Origin: DATAUK01 sp036268295
Lineage (GTDB): Bacteria; Actinomycetota; Actinomycetes; JAFAQI01
Assembly (NCBI GenBank): GCA_036268295.1
Contig: DATAUK010000047.1
Span: 124,001 to 188,000, forward strand
DNA: 64,000 bases
Direction of reading: 5' to 3'
Made by a program: the position numbers and the translations under genes. Under the pieces are notes generated by a model. It saw only the letters and a list, made by a program, of their open reading frames with translations, searched no databases and had not been told where the DNA came from. This document shows positions 8,614 to 16,197 of the stretch, piece after piece (the first letter of the stretch is position 1; every line of letters begins with the position of its first letter).

Positions 8614-9312
8614 TCAGACGTCGGTGACCCGCAGCCCGGCGTGTGCCTTGTAGCGGCGGTTCACCGATACCAGGTTGGCGGTCAGCGCCTCGACCTGACC
8701 GGCGTTGCGCAGCCGGCCGCCGTAGATGCCCCGCATCCCGGCGATCCGGTCGACCAGCGCCTGCACGAGATCGGTTGCCGCGCGCTCCTCACCGAGCACC
8801 AGGACGTCGGTGTCGATCGAGCCGACGTCGGGATCGAGCAGCAGCGCCGCGCTCACGTGATGGAAGGCGGCGATGATGGTGCTGTCCGGGAGCAGGGCTG
8901 CGGCCTGCTGCGCGGCGCTGCCCTCGGCCACCGCAAGCGCGTACGCCCCCTGCTTGTCAAAGCCAATCGGGTTGACGCAGTCGATGACGATCTTTCCGGA
9001 CAGGGCCGGCGCAAGTCCTCTGATCAGTTGTTCGTGGCCTTCCCACGGGACCGCGACCACGACGACGTCTGCCGCCGCCGCCGCGGCGTCGTTGGTCGTC
9101 CCGTCGATCAACGACGGATCAGCCACCGTGGCACGGAGCTCGTCAGCCGCGGCCGCCGCCCGCTCGGCCTGACGCGAGCCGAGGATCACCGCATGACCGG
9201 CCATGGCGAACCGCCGGGCGAGGCCGCGGCCCTGGTCTCCGGTGCCGCCAAGAAATGCCAATGTCAGCTGTGTCGCGTCGGTCGCGAGCGCGTCGCTCAA
9301 CCCGTCCTCCAT
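8614..9312 (-). CDS. npdG: NADPH-dependent F420 reductase
   Basis: Transfers hydride between NADPH and coenzyme F420, supplying F420H2 to cytoplasmic F420-dependent enzymes. The Rossmann motif LAFLGGTGDQGRGLARRFA is near the N-terminus, followed by VILGSRQAERAAAAADEL, VVVAVPWEGH and DCVNPI, and ending in GRLRNAGQVEALTA. The 232 aa fit Fno/NpdG. The ATG at 9312 gives the usual short N-terminus; an upstream in-frame extension is Cys/Arg-rich and unlikely. The presence of this gene indicates that the organism makes F420. Confidence 0.88.
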   Translation of the reverse strand: MEDGLSDALATDATQLTLAFLGGTGDQGRGLARRFAMAGHAVILGSRQAERAAAAADELRATVADPSLIDGTTNDAAAAAADVVVVAVPWEGHEQLIRGLAPALSGKIVIDCVNPIGFDKQGAYALAVAEGSAAQQAAALLPDSTIIAAFHHVSAALLLDPDVGSIDTDVLVLGEERAATDLVQALVDRIAGMRGIYGGRLRNAGQVEALTANLVSVNRRYKAHAGLRVTDV

Positions 9313-9410
9313 CGTCGACGCCGCGATATCTGCTCCGCCATCGCAGGAACAGCGGCAGGAACGGCGAACCACACGTTATCCGGGACAGTCGGGCGAGCGA
9401 GGGGGTCGGG

Positions 9411-10187
9411 ATGCGCCGCAAGAACGACCGGAGCGAACGGCGCGACGCCGAGTCAGCTGCCGTGGCCGCCCTCGTCGACGACATCCGATCGCTGCGGCTC
9501 ACCCTCGCCGCCGATTTTTCGGCAGCCGCCGCCGCCATCGACGCGGCCGAGCCGGCCGTGGCGCGCGACATCATGGCCGGCGACCGCGGCGAGGTACGTC
9601 GACTGGCCGCCGGCTTCACAAAGCCGCCCGCCGCCGCCCGCCGGCCGGGACGACGGCGAGCTTTCGTTGCTGCGGCTGCCATCCCAATGGTCGGAGTACT
9701 AGCGGTGACAGGGGCGATGGCGCTGAGCACCGGTCGCGCGGCAAGTCATGACCCGGCGCAGCGAGTCGGCTCCTACCACCACCTGGCCGCCGCGGCAGGT
9801 GTGTTGCCGGAGGCCACGAGGCCACCGCTGCTCACCACCGCGACCGCCGAGCGAAAGGTTGCAACATCCGCTCGGGTTCGCTCCGCACGGCTGCCGGCGA
9901 CCGCGGCCGGCCGTGATCGGGCCGGCGGCACCGCGGGACCCTCACCGAGCGGATTTGCACCTACCCCGAAGCGGCCGATCAAGATCACCGGCCTGCTAGC
10001 GGTCGAACACCGGTTGCTCGGGGCGTGGCCGACGCCGAGCCCCACTCCGACGATCCAGCCACCGACCGCGCCCTCGATTGGTTTTAGCAACCCCGCGACA
10101 CGCACTTCGTTGGGCTCAAGATCACCCATGGGAACCGGATTGGATGACACAGTGGCATCCAGAACAGTCCTCCAAACATCGAGCTAG
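9411..10187 (+). CDS. Single-pass membrane protein with Pro/Thr-rich outer tail
   Basis: A 258-aa protein, function unknown. Residues 1-85 are charged and Ala-rich (MRRKNDRSERRDAESAA, later EVRRLAAGF). A basic stretch RRPGRRR then precedes one hydrophobic segment of about 22 residues. The last 150 residues are low complexity, rich in Pro, Thr, Arg and Ser (WPTPSPTPTIQPP). The layout resembles anti-sigma-like or envelope-spanning proteins, but no zinc-binding anti-sigma motif was seen. A gagggggtcggg stretch serves as ribosome site. It ends 9 nt before the histone-like gene, so the two may be co-transcribed. Confidence 0.65.
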   Translation: MRRKNDRSERRDAESAAVAALVDDIRSLRLTLAADFSAAAAAIDAAEPAVARDIMAGDRGEVRRLAAGFTKPPAAARRPGRRRAFVAAAAIPMVGVLAVTGAMALSTGRAASHDPAQRVGSYHHLAAAAGVLPEATRPPLLTTATAERKVATSARVRSARLPATAAGRDRAGGTAGPSPSGFAPTPKRPIKITGLLAVEHRLLGAWPTPSPTPTIQPPTAPSIGFSNPATRTSLGSRSPMGTGLDDTVASRTVLQTSS

Positions 10188-10196
10188 GGGGCTCAC

Positions 10197-10607
10197 GTGG
10201 CACGAACAGCGGCGAAGAAGACCACCGCCAAAAAGACGACCGCGCGCAAGGCGACCGCCCGAAAGACGGCGGCCAAGCGAGCACCGGCCAAGCGGGCACC
10301 GGCCAAGCGCGCCCCCGCACGCAAGAAAGCGGCAGCGGCCAAGAAGACAGTCGCGAAGAAGACGCCGGGTATTAAGCGCGCGGTCGCGAAGAAGGCGAGC
10401 GCCGCCAAGAAGACGGTTGCGAAGAAGGCACCAGCGGCTAAGCGCAGCGCCGCGAAGAAGGCGACGAGCGTGAAGCGGACGGTCGCCAAGAAGACGCCTG
10501 CCAAGCGCACGGCCGCCAAGAAGACGACCGCGGCCAAGAAAACCGCGGCCAAGAAGGCACCGGCGCGCAAGACCACGGCAAAGAAGACAACCGCCCGCAA
10601 GAGGTAA
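10197..10607 (+). CDS. Histone H1-like Lys/Ala-rich repeat protein
   Basis: A 136-aa protein made almost only of Lys, Ala, Thr, Arg and Pro. It consists of degenerate AAKKT, APAKR and VAKKT repeats throughout (MARTAAKKTTAKKTTARK at the start). This is the composition of the C-terminal tails of mycobacterial HupB and Streptomyces HupS and of bacterial H1-like proteins. Here the tail stands alone with no HU domain. It is expected to bind DNA or RNA non-specifically through charge and be disordered. GTG start with an aggggg site 6 nt upstream. The repeats make the reading frame robust, and the reverse strand frame is a mirror artefact. Confidence 0.75.
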   Translation: MARTAAKKTTAKKTTARKATARKTAAKRAPAKRAPAKRAPARKKAAAAKKTVAKKTPGIKRAVAKKASAAKKTVAKKAPAAKRSAAKKATSVKRTVAKKTPAKRTAAKKTTAAKKTAAKKAPARKTTAKKTTARKR

Positions 10608-10611
10608 CCAG

Positions 10612-10854
10612 CTGTCCGACTCCACCCAGTCCCCGCAACCGCCGCGTCGACCCACGGTCACGCGGCGGTTGTGCGCTGTGGCTTGCTTTGTGCTCGCGCT
10701 CGTCGCCGTGATCGGCGCAGTTTTATTGTTCGGCAACGGTTTTGCCGGTCCGGCGCCGATTGCGCTGGTCGCGGCCGGTGGGCTGATCGTGATCGGCGTC
10801 ACGTTCTGGCGGCCGCCACCGCCGGCCGGACGAAGAGGTCCCTATCCGCGGTAG
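10612..10854 (+). CDS. Small two-helix membrane protein, apparent CTG start
   Basis: An 80-aa protein. The best reading starts at CTG 10612, giving (M)SDSTQSPQPPRRPTVTRRL, then two hydrophobic segments (about 22-42 and 48-66) and a Pro/Arg tail. GAGG at 10601, inside the end of the preceding gene, would be the ribosome site. The only ATG/GTG/TTG alternatives (TTG or GTG near 10660-10669) would begin inside or at the edge of the first helix and lose the plausible soluble N-terminus. Function unknown; likely translationally coupled to the histone-like gene. Confidence 0.55.
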   Translation: MSDSTQSPQPPRRPTVTRRLCAVACFVLALVAVIGAVLLFGNGFAGPAPIALVAAGGLIVIGVTFWRPPPPAGRRGPYPR

Positions 10855-10884
10855 GAGCGACTCACCGCTGCGAGCCGCACCGAG

Positions 10885-11787
10885 TCAGCGACCGCGGGCT
10901 CGACGATCCTTGACGATCAGCCGCCAGCGACTGCCGCTGGTGTCCCAGCGCACCGCACGGTCGCCGACGTCGACCGAGTCAAGCGCGGTCACACGCGCCA
11001 GATCGCTACTGTCGGCACCGAGATCGGCCACTCCCACGACACCCTCGTGGTCGACTTCGATTGACAGCCCCCAACGCCCGACATCAATTCCGGTGACGTC
11101 GCGGACATCAACGGCGGCCGACCAGCCGGCCCAGGCCCGCCGGTCGCTACGGCGAACCCGAATCGCGGCAACCGCGACCTCCCGGCCATGATCGGCGAGC
11201 AGCACGCGAACGCTGTCGTCGGCCGAGCTGCCGAGCAGGTCGACCGTCGCCCAGCCGGCGAAGCGCACCATCCCGTCGGCCGGGTCGACCTCGATCTCCT
11301 CCAGCTGCGCGCGCAGCCGGGTCCGGTCGGTGACGTCGTAACAGGAATCTGGCGCGTCGTACCTGGGATCGCGGAAGCCGGGAAGCTGAGCGAACACCGC
11401 CGGGGCCTCGACGCACAACCGCAGTGGCGAGCGAGCAAGGGTGCGCCGGAAGGCACCTGTGTCGACAACCCCCGCCGCGTTGTCGAGCAGCACCTGCCAT
11501 GCGGCAGCAACCCGTTCGGCATACAACAGTCGAAACACGATCCGCGGCCGGGTTGGAAGCCGGTCAATCGCGTCGACGCCGATCGTGGCGATCACCCCGG
11601 CCACCAGATCCAACGTCTCTCGCGGCTCAACCTCGACGGCGGTAGTACGCAGTAGCAGGTCGTGCAGCTCGCGCAGCTGTGAGCGGAGCTCGACCGCGCT
11701 GCGGCCTGGATCGGCGGCGAGATCCGACCTCCACGTCCGTACCGCGGCATCGACCTCGGCGATAGTGAGCGGTGCGAGTCTCGCCAC
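10885..11787 (-). CDS. Hypothetical protein, two-part, possible beta-sandwich C-terminus
   Basis: About 300 aa from GTG 11787, not recognised. The first half is helical (LTIAEVDAAVRTWRSDL, RSQLRELHDLLLRT). The second half is predicted beta-rich, with short strands such as RFAGWATVDL, VRVLLADHG and WGLSIEVDHEG and an end in WRLIVKDRR. That half loosely resembles, by eye, the beta-rich C-terminal region of the glycosyltransferase at 12571. An upstream in-frame start at 11898 would overlap the divergent DUF4760 gene. No signal peptide or membrane segment. Confidence 0.55.
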   Translation of the reverse strand: MARLAPLTIAEVDAAVRTWRSDLAADPGRSAVELRSQLRELHDLLLRTTAVEVEPRETLDLVAGVIATIGVDAIDRLPTRPRIVFRLLYAERVAAAWQVLLDNAAGVVDTGAFRRTLARSPLRLCVEAPAVFAQLPGFRDPRYDAPDSCYDVTDRTRLRAQLEEIEVDPADGMVRFAGWATVDLLGSSADDSVRVLLADHGREVAVAAIRVRRSDRRAWAGWSAAVDVRDVTGIDVGRWGLSIEVDHEGVVGVADLGADSSDLARVTALDSVDVGDRAVRWDTSGSRWRLIVKDRRARGR

Positions 11788-11864
11788 CAGACGGACACTA
11801 GCCTCGCGCTTTCGCGTGGGGACGACTTGACGCGACGGTGAATGCACGGAAGTGCCTGTCCGGT

Positions 11865-12372
11865 ATGGAACCTTGGGCTCGCGAAGGTCCAAAGTCACTC
11901 AGCATCGGAGCCTTCTTCGCGGCCTACCAGCTGGCCGACCTGCGCCGTCAGCGCAGGCGCGAAGCTGTTCTGGCGCTAGTCCGTTCCTTTCAGAGCGCTC
12001 ACTTCACCTCAGCGTTGCGCCAAACCAACTCGCTGCCGGACGGCGCCGACCGCGCCACGATCCGCGAGTTGCTTGGTCCCACCGGGGAGAATCAGGTGTT
12101 CCTCGTGGGACTGACGTGGGAAAGCTTGGGTGTCCTGGTCTTCCGTCGCCAGGTTGACATGGAGACGATGGACGACTTCTTCAGCGGAGCGATCATGGTG
12201 TCGTGGCGCAAGCTCAGCAAGTTCGTCGAGGAGGATCGTGAGCTTGCAGCGCCAGACGGTGTGGGAATGGTTCCAGTGGCTGGCCGACCGCACGCAGGAA
12301 CGGGAGCGCACCCAGGCACCCGTAGCCGCGCATATCGCACATCGGGATTGGCGACCTGAGGGCCGCCGCTAG
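11865..12372 (+). pseudogene. DUF4760-like membrane-associated protein, frameshifted
   Basis: Reading from ATG 11865 gives MEPWAREGPKSLSIGAFFAAY, a short hydrophobic N-terminus, then LADLRRQRRREAVLALVRSF and the family-like end MDDFFSGAIMVSWRKLSKFVEEDRE. After about 12240 that frame loses sense. The next frame continues naturally as QRQTVWEWFQWLADRTQERE and stops at 12372. The two parts join into one DUF4760-type protein if one base is missing or extra near 12240. It may be a real lesion, a programmed shift, or a sequencing error. The first frame alone stays open to 12359 as low-sense sequence. Confidence 0.55.
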
Positions 12373-12491
12373 GGGATCGGACCCAGGGGCCCGTCGACTC
12401 AATCTCAGTTCGGACTGGCGCCGCTCGACCTCCCTCGCAGAATGCCTCTCCGCTGATTTGGAACGGATCGGGAAACCGCGATAGCTAGCTG

Positions 12492-12558
12492 GTGCCGGGT
12501 GGCGGAGGTCTGGAGCCCGAAGCGACAGACGGCAACAACGACCTGCGACACCCGGCAC
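12492..12558 (+). promoter_or_regulatory. Inverted repeat upstream of the glycosyltransferase promoter
   Basis: GTGCCGGGTG (12492-12501) pairs with CACCCGGCAC (12549-12558), and AGGTC (12506-12510) with GACCT (12540-12544). The right arm directly abuts the -10 box at 12559, so it lies upstream of transcription and should act as DNA, for example as an operator, rather than as an RNA hairpin. The remaining sequence from 12373 holds no convincing gene. Confidence 0.35.
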
Positions 12559-12564
12559 TAATAT
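12559..12564 (+). promoter_or_regulatory. -10 box of glycosyltransferase gene (leaderless)
   Basis: TAATAT followed by 6 nt and the GTG at 12571. It is the closest match to the consensus TATAAT among the leaderless promoters seen. Confidence 0.5.
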
Positions 12565-12570
12565 GCCGTC

Positions 12571-14448
12571 GTGGTTGTCGACGTCAGCGTGGTCATCCCG
12601 TTCTACAACCCGGGTGCCGACATCGACGACTGCATCGCCTCGCTGCTCGCCCAGACCCTCGCCCCGGACCGCTTCGAGGTGCTGCTGATCGACGACGGCA
12701 GCACGGACGGCAGCGCTCAACGGGTCGACGACCACGTCGCGCACCATCCCGGCCTGCTGCGGGTCGAGCACATCGCGGCGAGTGGTGGGCCGGCGAGGCC
12801 GCGAAACGTCGGCATCGATGCGGCCGGCGGTCGCTACATCCAGTTCGTCGACAGCGACGACCTGCTTGCCCGAGAGGCGCTCGAGCGATTGCTCGATATT
12901 GCCGACGGGTCGGCCGCCGACATCGTTGTCAGCAAGATCAGTGGCGGCGGGCCGCGGGGGGTTCACCATCAGCTGTTCAGACAGACGCGGCAGCGGCTGA
13001 CGCTCGACGAGATGCCGACCCTCGTGCGCAACCTCACGGTGTGCAAGATGTTCCGGCGCTCGTTTCTCAACGCCAATCGGATCCGGTTTCCAGAAGGCGC
13101 TGCGTCCGTCGAGGATCAAAACGTATGTCTGCGGGCGTACGCGAATGCGGGCTCAATCGCCCTCGTGTCCGATCTCGTCTACTACTTCTACCGGCGCCGT
13201 CGCGGCACCGGCGCCCACTTCGGAGACACGCCTGTTGCGCCGAACGAGTACCGGCGAGAGCTCGATGAGCTCTTCGATATCGTCGAGACCGAGCTCGCCT
13301 CGCCATCGACCCGGTCGGTCGCGGCCGGTCGTCACTACGGCAACGAGATCCTCGGCCGACTCCGCGGGCCGTTGATGCTCAGGTACGACGATGCCTATCG
13401 GCGTGAGCTCGTCGCCGTACTCCGCGACGTTGCCGTCCGGCGCATCGCACCCGATGTCCTTGTCGCGCTGCCCGCGATGCAGCAGGTCGAGTCGAGCCTG
13501 CTGCTCGCGGGCGACGTCGACGGTCTGCATCGGCTCGCCGAACAGGTTGGCGAGCTCCGCCTGCTGGCGACGACGACATCCGCCTCATGGCAGAACGGGC
13601 GTCTCGTCGTCATCGTTGACGCGCAGCTGGAGCACGAAGGAAAGGTGCTGCGCCTGGAGGCTGCCGGCGGCGGCTGGGCATTGCCGGAGGTGCTCGCACC
13701 CGGCGTCGACCGGGAGGTGCGCCGGCTGACTGACATCGATGAGCAACTGCTGGATCTCGACCTGGCCGTGATCGGACGGAGCGACGGGGCATTGTGGTCC
13801 ACGACCCACGGTCTCGAGATGCGAATCGGCACCGACGGCGAGGTGCATTTCGGCGGCGAGGTGCATCTCGATGTCCGTACGGTCATGGGCGGCAACCGCC
13901 TGAGCAGCGGGATCTGGGACCTCCGGCTACGCCTGCACTTCGCCGGCTTCAGCCGCTCGGCGAAGCTCGATGCGACCCGCGATCCGCCGGATGCCACCAC
14001 GACCTGGCTGGACTCGACCGGCTTCACCGCGCTGTCGGTGACGCCCTTCTGGACCGAGGGGTCACCTGCGCTCAGCCTCGACGTCGACGAGTCGGCCCAT
14101 CCGCTTCAGGATCGGGTCGGCGATGGCATCCCGGCGCTGGATCACGCCCGGGTCCTGGTGATCCCGACCGCCCGGATCGTCGGCACCGAGACCTCGACCG
14201 CAGCGGGCCGGCTCTCATTCGTCCCACTCGACCAGCCATCGCTCGGCACCCGGCACTGCCCGGCGGAGCTGGTCTGCCGGGCGCCGGGCGCCGCGGTGCG
14301 CGCCACGGTCCCGGCATTGGGCTCACGGTCGGGCCGTTGGGCGGTGTGGCTGCGGCTCGGCGAGCCCGGTCAGGTCACGCCGCGACGGCTGCCGTTCGAG
14401 CTGGTGCAGAATCGGCTCGGCCGGCTCAGCATCGAGTCCGCGAGTTGA
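12571..14448 (+). CDS. Family 2 glycosyltransferase with long C-terminal region
   Basis: A 625-aa enzyme. The N-terminal GT-A domain (about 1-230) has DVSVVIPFYNPG, the nucleotide-sugar Asp in LLIDDGSTDGS, the DxD-type FVDSDDLLA, and an acid in ASVEDQNVCLRAY, probably the catalytic base. Residues 230-625 are a poorly conserved, beta-rich extension with no membrane segment, like the accessory domains of TagE/TarQ-type or capsular transferases. It probably acts at the cytoplasmic face in cell-wall or exopolysaccharide glycosylation; donor and acceptor are unknown. It starts at GTG 12571 behind a TAATAT box and ends within a strong bidirectional terminator. Confidence 0.85.
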   Translation: MVVDVSVVIPFYNPGADIDDCIASLLAQTLAPDRFEVLLIDDGSTDGSAQRVDDHVAHHPGLLRVEHIAASGGPARPRNVGIDAAGGRYIQFVDSDDLLAREALERLLDIADGSAADIVVSKISGGGPRGVHHQLFRQTRQRLTLDEMPTLVRNLTVCKMFRRSFLNANRIRFPEGAASVEDQNVCLRAYANAGSIALVSDLVYYFYRRRRGTGAHFGDTPVAPNEYRRELDELFDIVETELASPSTRSVAAGRHYGNEILGRLRGPLMLRYDDAYRRELVAVLRDVAVRRIAPDVLVALPAMQQVESSLLLAGDVDGLHRLAEQVGELRLLATTTSASWQNGRLVVIVDAQLEHEGKVLRLEAAGGGWALPEVLAPGVDREVRRLTDIDEQLLDLDLAVIGRSDGALWSTTHGLEMRIGTDGEVHFGGEVHLDVRTVMGGNRLSSGIWDLRLRLHFAGFSRSAKLDATRDPPDATTTWLDSTGFTALSVTPFWTEGSPALSLDVDESAHPLQDRVGDGIPALDHARVLVIPTARIVGTETSTAAGRLSFVPLDQPSLGTRHCPAELVCRAPGAAVRATVPALGSRSGRWAVWLRLGEPGQVTPRRLPFELVQNRLGRLSIESAS

Positions 14449-14490
14449 CGGTGACACGCCGTCGACCGACGGCGTATCACCATCAACTCG
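14441..14490. terminator. Long bidirectional hairpin between convergent genes
   Basis: Arms 14441-14464 and 14467-14490 form a 24-bp palindrome with two mismatched positions (both could be G-U pairs in one RNA) and almost no loop. It contains the stop codons of both the glycosyltransferase (plus) and the ArsR gene (minus). It is expected to stop transcription from both sides. Confidence 0.7.
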
Positions 14491-14845
14491 CGTGGGGTGT
14501 GGCCGCGCCGGGCGCGATTTCGCCGGCGTGGGCAACAGCGTCGCGGGCGACGTGCGCCACATGGTCGTCCGCGAGCCGGTAGACGATCTCGCGACCACGG
14601 CGGGTGGTCGCAACCAGCCCGGCGCTCTTGAGCACTTTGAGATGCTGCGACACCAGCGGCTGCGGCGCGTCGAGCGCACTCACCAGCTCATGAACGCACC
14701 GCGGCCCGTCGGAGAGCAGATCGACGAGCGCCAGCCGGAGCGGCGCCACGAGCGCCTTGAGCAGCGCCGCGGCCGCGTCGTACGACGCCGGATCGACTCG
14801 GCGAATCGCAGGTTCCCCCGCCTCGCCGGGCTCATGCTCAGTCAT
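14483..14845 (-). CDS. ArsR/SmtB-family transcriptional regulator
   Basis: A 120-aa winged-helix repressor. The core reads LLKALVAPLRLALVDLLSDG, then CVHELVSALDAPQPLVSQHL as recognition helix region, the beta-wing TTRRGREIVYRL, and a C-terminal helix DDHVAHVARDAVAHAGE. That helix is rich in Asp and His, as in alpha5-type zinc sensors, and the sequence resembles mycobacterial Rv2358/SmtB. A metal-responsive role, probably zinc, is inferred. ATG 14845 is chosen, since the six upstream codons add nothing recognisable. No Fur-family partner is adjacent here. Confidence 0.82.
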   Translation of the reverse strand: MTEHEPGEAGEPAIRRVDPASYDAAAALLKALVAPLRLALVDLLSDGPRCVHELVSALDAPQPLVSQHLKVLKSAGLVATTRRGREIVYRLADDHVAHVARDAVAHAGEIAPGAATPHAS

Positions 14846-14891
14846 GTTGCGCGCCACGCACACCCGGGACAGTACGTGAAAGGCTGCCGCG

Positions 14892-15056
14892 ATGGCCGAA
14901 AGCTACCTACTTCCTCACCGGCAGCGGGCGGACTTCGCCGCGACGACGAGGCCGCCGCTCATGCCATCATGGCGGCCGACCCGGCTGATCATCAGCGGCT
15001 TCGCCGCCGACGAGCTGCGACCGTTTCGAGTTTCACGGTTGCGAGGCCGGGACTGA
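14892..15056 (+). CDS. Possible small basic protein
   Basis: A 54-aa reading frame in the region between the ArsR and mscR genes, starting MAESYLLPHRQRADF and ending with an Arg-rich tail. A gaaagg stretch lies 8 nt before the ATG. It matches no family known to me. If it is not translated, this 245-bp stretch holds only the divergent promoters. Confidence 0.3.
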   Translation: MAESYLLPHRQRADFAATTRPPLMPSWRPTRLIISGFAADELRPFRVSRLRGRD

Positions 15057-15092
15057 GTCCACTGCAGTTCTGAACCAACGAGAGGACGGGCA

Positions 15093-16178
15093 ATGTCCAG
15101 CGAAGTGCAGGGCGTCATCGCGAGGAGCAAGGGCGCTCCGGTCGAGGTCACGACGATCGTCGTCCCGGACCCCGGCCCGGGTGAGGCACTCGTCGAGGTC
15201 CAGGCGTGCGGTGTCTGCCACACCGACCTGCACTACCGCGAAGGTGGCATCAACGACGACTTCCCGTTCCTCCTCGGCCATGAGGCGGCCGGCGTCGTGT
15301 CGGCGGTCGGTGAGGGTGTCACTGATGTGGCGCCAGGCGAGTTCGTGATCCTCAACTGGCGGGCGGTCTGCGGCCACTGCCGCGCCTGCTCACGCGGGGA
15401 GCCGTGGTACTGCTTCTCGACCCACAACGCGACCCAGCGGATGACTCTCGCCGACGGCACGTCGCTCTCGCCGGCGCTCGGCATCGGAGCATTCGCCGCG
15501 AAGACCCTGGTCGCTGCCGGCCAGTGCACGAAGGTCAACCCGGCGGTGCTCCCCCAGGTGGCGGGCCTGCTCGGCTGCGGAGTCATGGCCGGCCTCGGCG
15601 CGGCCCTCAACACCGCAGCGGTACGCCGCGGCGAGACCGTAGCCGTTATCGGCTGCGGCGGCGTCGGCGACGCCGCGATCCTCGGTGCCTCGGTTGCCGG
15701 CGCCCGCACCGTCATCGCCATCGACGTGGATGACCGCAAGCTCGAGTGGGCCCGCGGCTTCGGTGCGACCCACACCGTCAACTCCCGCGAGACCGATCTG
15801 GTCGAGAGCGTTCAGGCGCTCACCGAGGGCAACGGTGCCGACGTCGTCATCGATGCCGTCGCGCGGCCCGAGACGTACTCGGCGGCGTTCTACGCCCGCG
15901 ACCTCGCTGGCCGCGTCGTCCTTGTCGGCGTACCCACGCCCGACATGAAGGTCGAGCTGCCGCTGATCGACATCTTCGGCCGCGGCGGCACGTTGAAGTC
16001 GTCCTGGTACGGCGACTGCCTGCCGAGCCGCGACTTCCCGATGCTCGTCGACATGCACCTATCTGGCCGGCTACCGCTGGAGAAGTTCGTGTCCGAGACG
16101 ATCGGCATCAACGACGTCGAGGCCGCGTTCGACAAGATGCACCACGGCAAGGTCCTCCGCTCGGTCGTCGTCTTCTAG
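15093..16178 (+). CDS. mscR: S-(hydroxymethyl)mycothiol dehydrogenase
   Basis: Zinc-dependent medium-chain dehydrogenase that oxidises the mycothiol adduct of formaldehyde (and reduces S-nitrosomycothiol in known members). The 361 aa equal the length of the mycobacterial enzyme. The catalytic zinc site includes CGVCHTD and GHEAAGVV. The structural zinc loop has four Cys in CGHCRACSRGEPWYC. The NAD Rossmann motif is IGCGGVGDAAI, and the end is SVVVF. The ribosome site gaggacgg lies upstream of the ATG. It shows that the organism uses mycothiol. A membrane-protein gene follows 19 nt later. Confidence 0.92.
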   Translation: MSSEVQGVIARSKGAPVEVTTIVVPDPGPGEALVEVQACGVCHTDLHYREGGINDDFPFLLGHEAAGVVSAVGEGVTDVAPGEFVILNWRAVCGHCRACSRGEPWYCFSTHNATQRMTLADGTSLSPALGIGAFAAKTLVAAGQCTKVNPAVLPQVAGLLGCGVMAGLGAALNTAAVRRGETVAVIGCGGVGDAAILGASVAGARTVIAIDVDDRKLEWARGFGATHTVNSRETDLVESVQALTEGNGADVVIDAVARPETYSAAFYARDLAGRVVLVGVPTPDMKVELPLIDIFGRGGTLKSSWYGDCLPSRDFPMLVDMHLSGRLPLEKFVSETIGINDVEAAFDKMHHGKVLRSVVVF

Positions 16179-16197
16179 CCAGATATTCGGTCAACGC

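Noticed and set aside
8098..9702. Open frame of 534 codons antisense to the btuF-like and npdG genes
   Set aside because: Crosses two real genes and their boundary, Ser/Arg-rich, no family pattern.
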